From: an uncultured Treponema sp.
GTDB lineage: Bacteria > Spirochaetota > Spirochaetia > Treponematales > Treponemataceae
NCBI GenBank assembly: GCA_937900125.1
Contig: CALCEK010000223.1
Location: 1 to 5,920 of the forward strand
DNA length: 5,920 bases
Reading direction: 5' to 3'
The notes beneath the pieces were generated by a model. That model was not told where the DNA came from. It did not search any database and saw only the letters and a list, made by a program, of their open reading frames with translations. Below are positions 5,896 through 5,920 of this stretch, piece after piece. Positions within the stretch are counted from its first letter, which is position 1. Each line of letters starts with the position of its first letter. A program made the position numbers and the translations under genes.

Positions 5896-5920
5896 TTTAA
5901 AAGTTGTAAATGGGTGTGGA
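5896..5920. other. Start of the region after trbB, no gene callable
   Basis: Only 25 bases remain. An ATG at 5910-5912 (ATGGGTGTGGA) could open the next gene, which by gene order would be trbC, but no ribosome site precedes it and too little is visible. No terminator follows trbB, so the operon probably continues. Confidence 0.3.

Overview
The window carries part of the conjugation module of a mobile element (an integrative conjugative element or a conjugative plasmid), all on the + strand. The order is relaxase (3' part), coupling protein TraG/VirD4, a split gene of unknown function, a small ribbon-helix-helix (CopG-like) protein, then the TrbB/VirB11 ATPase. A DUF3363-type relaxase followed by traG, a CopG-like gene and trbB is the order I know from trb-type (Tn4371-like, IncP-like) conjugative elements, where trbC, trbD, trbE and so on follow; the window ends just after trbB. 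Base composition is moderately AT-rich, and codon use and protein style look to me like a host-associated spirochaete (Treponema-like). That host assignment is inference; no rRNA or housekeeping marker is present.

Region by region: 1-1059 is the relaxase, open through the left edge. 1060-1217 is a control region with a near-consensus promoter (TTTACA, 17 bp, TATAAT) and a hairpin-rich leader. 1218-3533 is traG. Positions 3551-4467 hold one ancestral gene now in two frames, because a 137-bp insertion sits between two copies of TATA (4022-4025 and 4159-4162). The insertion looks like a small non-autonomous element (MITE-like) made almost wholly of three consecutive perfect inverted repeats. Removing one TATA plus the insert restores a single 259-codon reading frame. 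4460-4906 is the CopG-like gene and 4906-5895 is trbB; from 4153 on, neighbouring genes overlap by 8 and 1 bases, which suggests one operon with translational coupling.

How the genes would work together: the relaxase nicks at oriT (not identified here) and stays bound to the strand; TraG brings the relaxase-DNA complex to the secretion channel; TrbB powers channel or pilus assembly; the ribbon-helix-helix proteins probably bind DNA as regulators or relaxosome accessories. Two things suggest that this copy is decaying or unusual. The split gene is broken by the insertion. TraG lacks, in frame, about 34 residues just after Walker B, the stretch that holds the conserved glutamine motif of the family. 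No CRISPR array, tRNA, rRNA or complete insertion sequence was seen.
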